This document shows, piece after piece, positions 51,200 through 64,000 of a stretch of DNA of 64,000 nucleotides. The position numbers were made by a program, and so were the translations under genes. Positions within the stretch are counted from its first letter, which is position 1. Every line of letters begins with the position of its first letter. The notes under the pieces were generated by a model, which ran no database searches, had not been told where the DNA came from, and worked only from the letters and a program-made list of their open reading frames with translations. The stretch is from Scatophagus argus. Lineage: Eukaryota; Chordata; Actinopteri; Scatophagidae. The stretch covers positions 8,238,055-8,302,054 of the forward strand of contig NC_058508.1 in assembly GCF_020382885.2 (NCBI RefSeq). The letters are read 5' to 3'.

Positions 51200-51338
51200 G
51201 TCTCTCTCTTTCCCTCTCTCTCTCACATGGTTGGTTACAGTCTGTAGTTATGGTGTGTTAAAGTAGGTAGGGAGGAAGGCGGAGCAGGAGGAGGAGGAGG
51301 AAGTGGATGAGGAGGACAAAGAGGAAGGGTGGGCTGCT

Positions 51339-63955
<12,617 letters not shown>

Positions 63956-64000
63956 TCATGGGCTAATCCTTAATGTTTGCAGTAATGTAATATAACTTAT

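Larger units (their letters stand above)
49443..51338 (-). other. usp7: Probable usp7 3' UTR
   Basis: Non-coding sequence after the usp7 stop (51339-51341). AATAAA on the minus strand occurs at 50637-50632 and again at 49448-49443, giving a 3' UTR of about 0.7 or 1.9 kb. It includes an (AT)n run (50721-50767), a poly-A block on the plus strand (about 50931-50962) and a CA-rich block (51120-51199). Confidence 0.45.

Overview
The window is vertebrate genomic DNA, most probably from a ray-finned fish of the percomorph type. Coding exons are short (about 50-200 bp) with consensus GT..AG borders, introns are compact, dinucleotide microsatellites are very dense, and several interspersed repeats look like families common in spiny-rayed fish genomes (Tc1-like fragments, a short non-autonomous element, LINE tails). 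No prokaryotic, viral or organellar gene is present. Species cannot be named from the sequence alone.

Layout. (1) 1-8760: a lone first coding exon on the minus strand (661-733) of a gene continuing off the left edge, then repeat-rich intergenic DNA with a 0.3-kb direct duplication. (2) 8775-23409, minus: clcn7, a complete 25-exon lysosomal chloride/proton exchanger (799 aa reconstructed), with a TCACGTGA (CLEAR-type) site in intron 1. (3) 24988-29358, minus: ptx4, a four-exon long pentraxin of 689 aa with an unusually long His/Gln/Pro-rich linker; degenerate Tc1 fragments lie in an intron and just downstream. (4) 30586-35433, plus: slc2a6-like (GLUT6), eight exons, 497 aa, divergent from ptx4. 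(5) 35434-46043: gene-poor, repeat-rich, holding a probable promoter and non-coding first exon for the next gene. (6) 46044-47393, plus: a small LITAF-domain protein (150 aa, four coding exons). (7) 51339-63925, minus: the 3' twenty coding exons of usp7 (715 aa, matching about residues 388-1102 of the human protein); the 5' part, with the TRAF domain and catalytic Cys, lies beyond the right edge.

How they fit together. This is an ordinary set of eukaryotic single genes, not an operon. clcn7-ptx4 adjacency and the presence of LITAF-type and USP7 genes recall human chromosome 16p13; slc2a6 is on another human chromosome (9q34), so its position here is the odd one. Three of the five recognisable genes (clcn7, slc2a6-like, LITAF-like) encode proteins of late endosome/lysosome membranes. 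I found no clear undescribed system. The best leads are the ptx4 linker, the clcn7 CLEAR site, CA/UG repeats abutting 5' splice sites in several introns, and the slc2a6-like locus.
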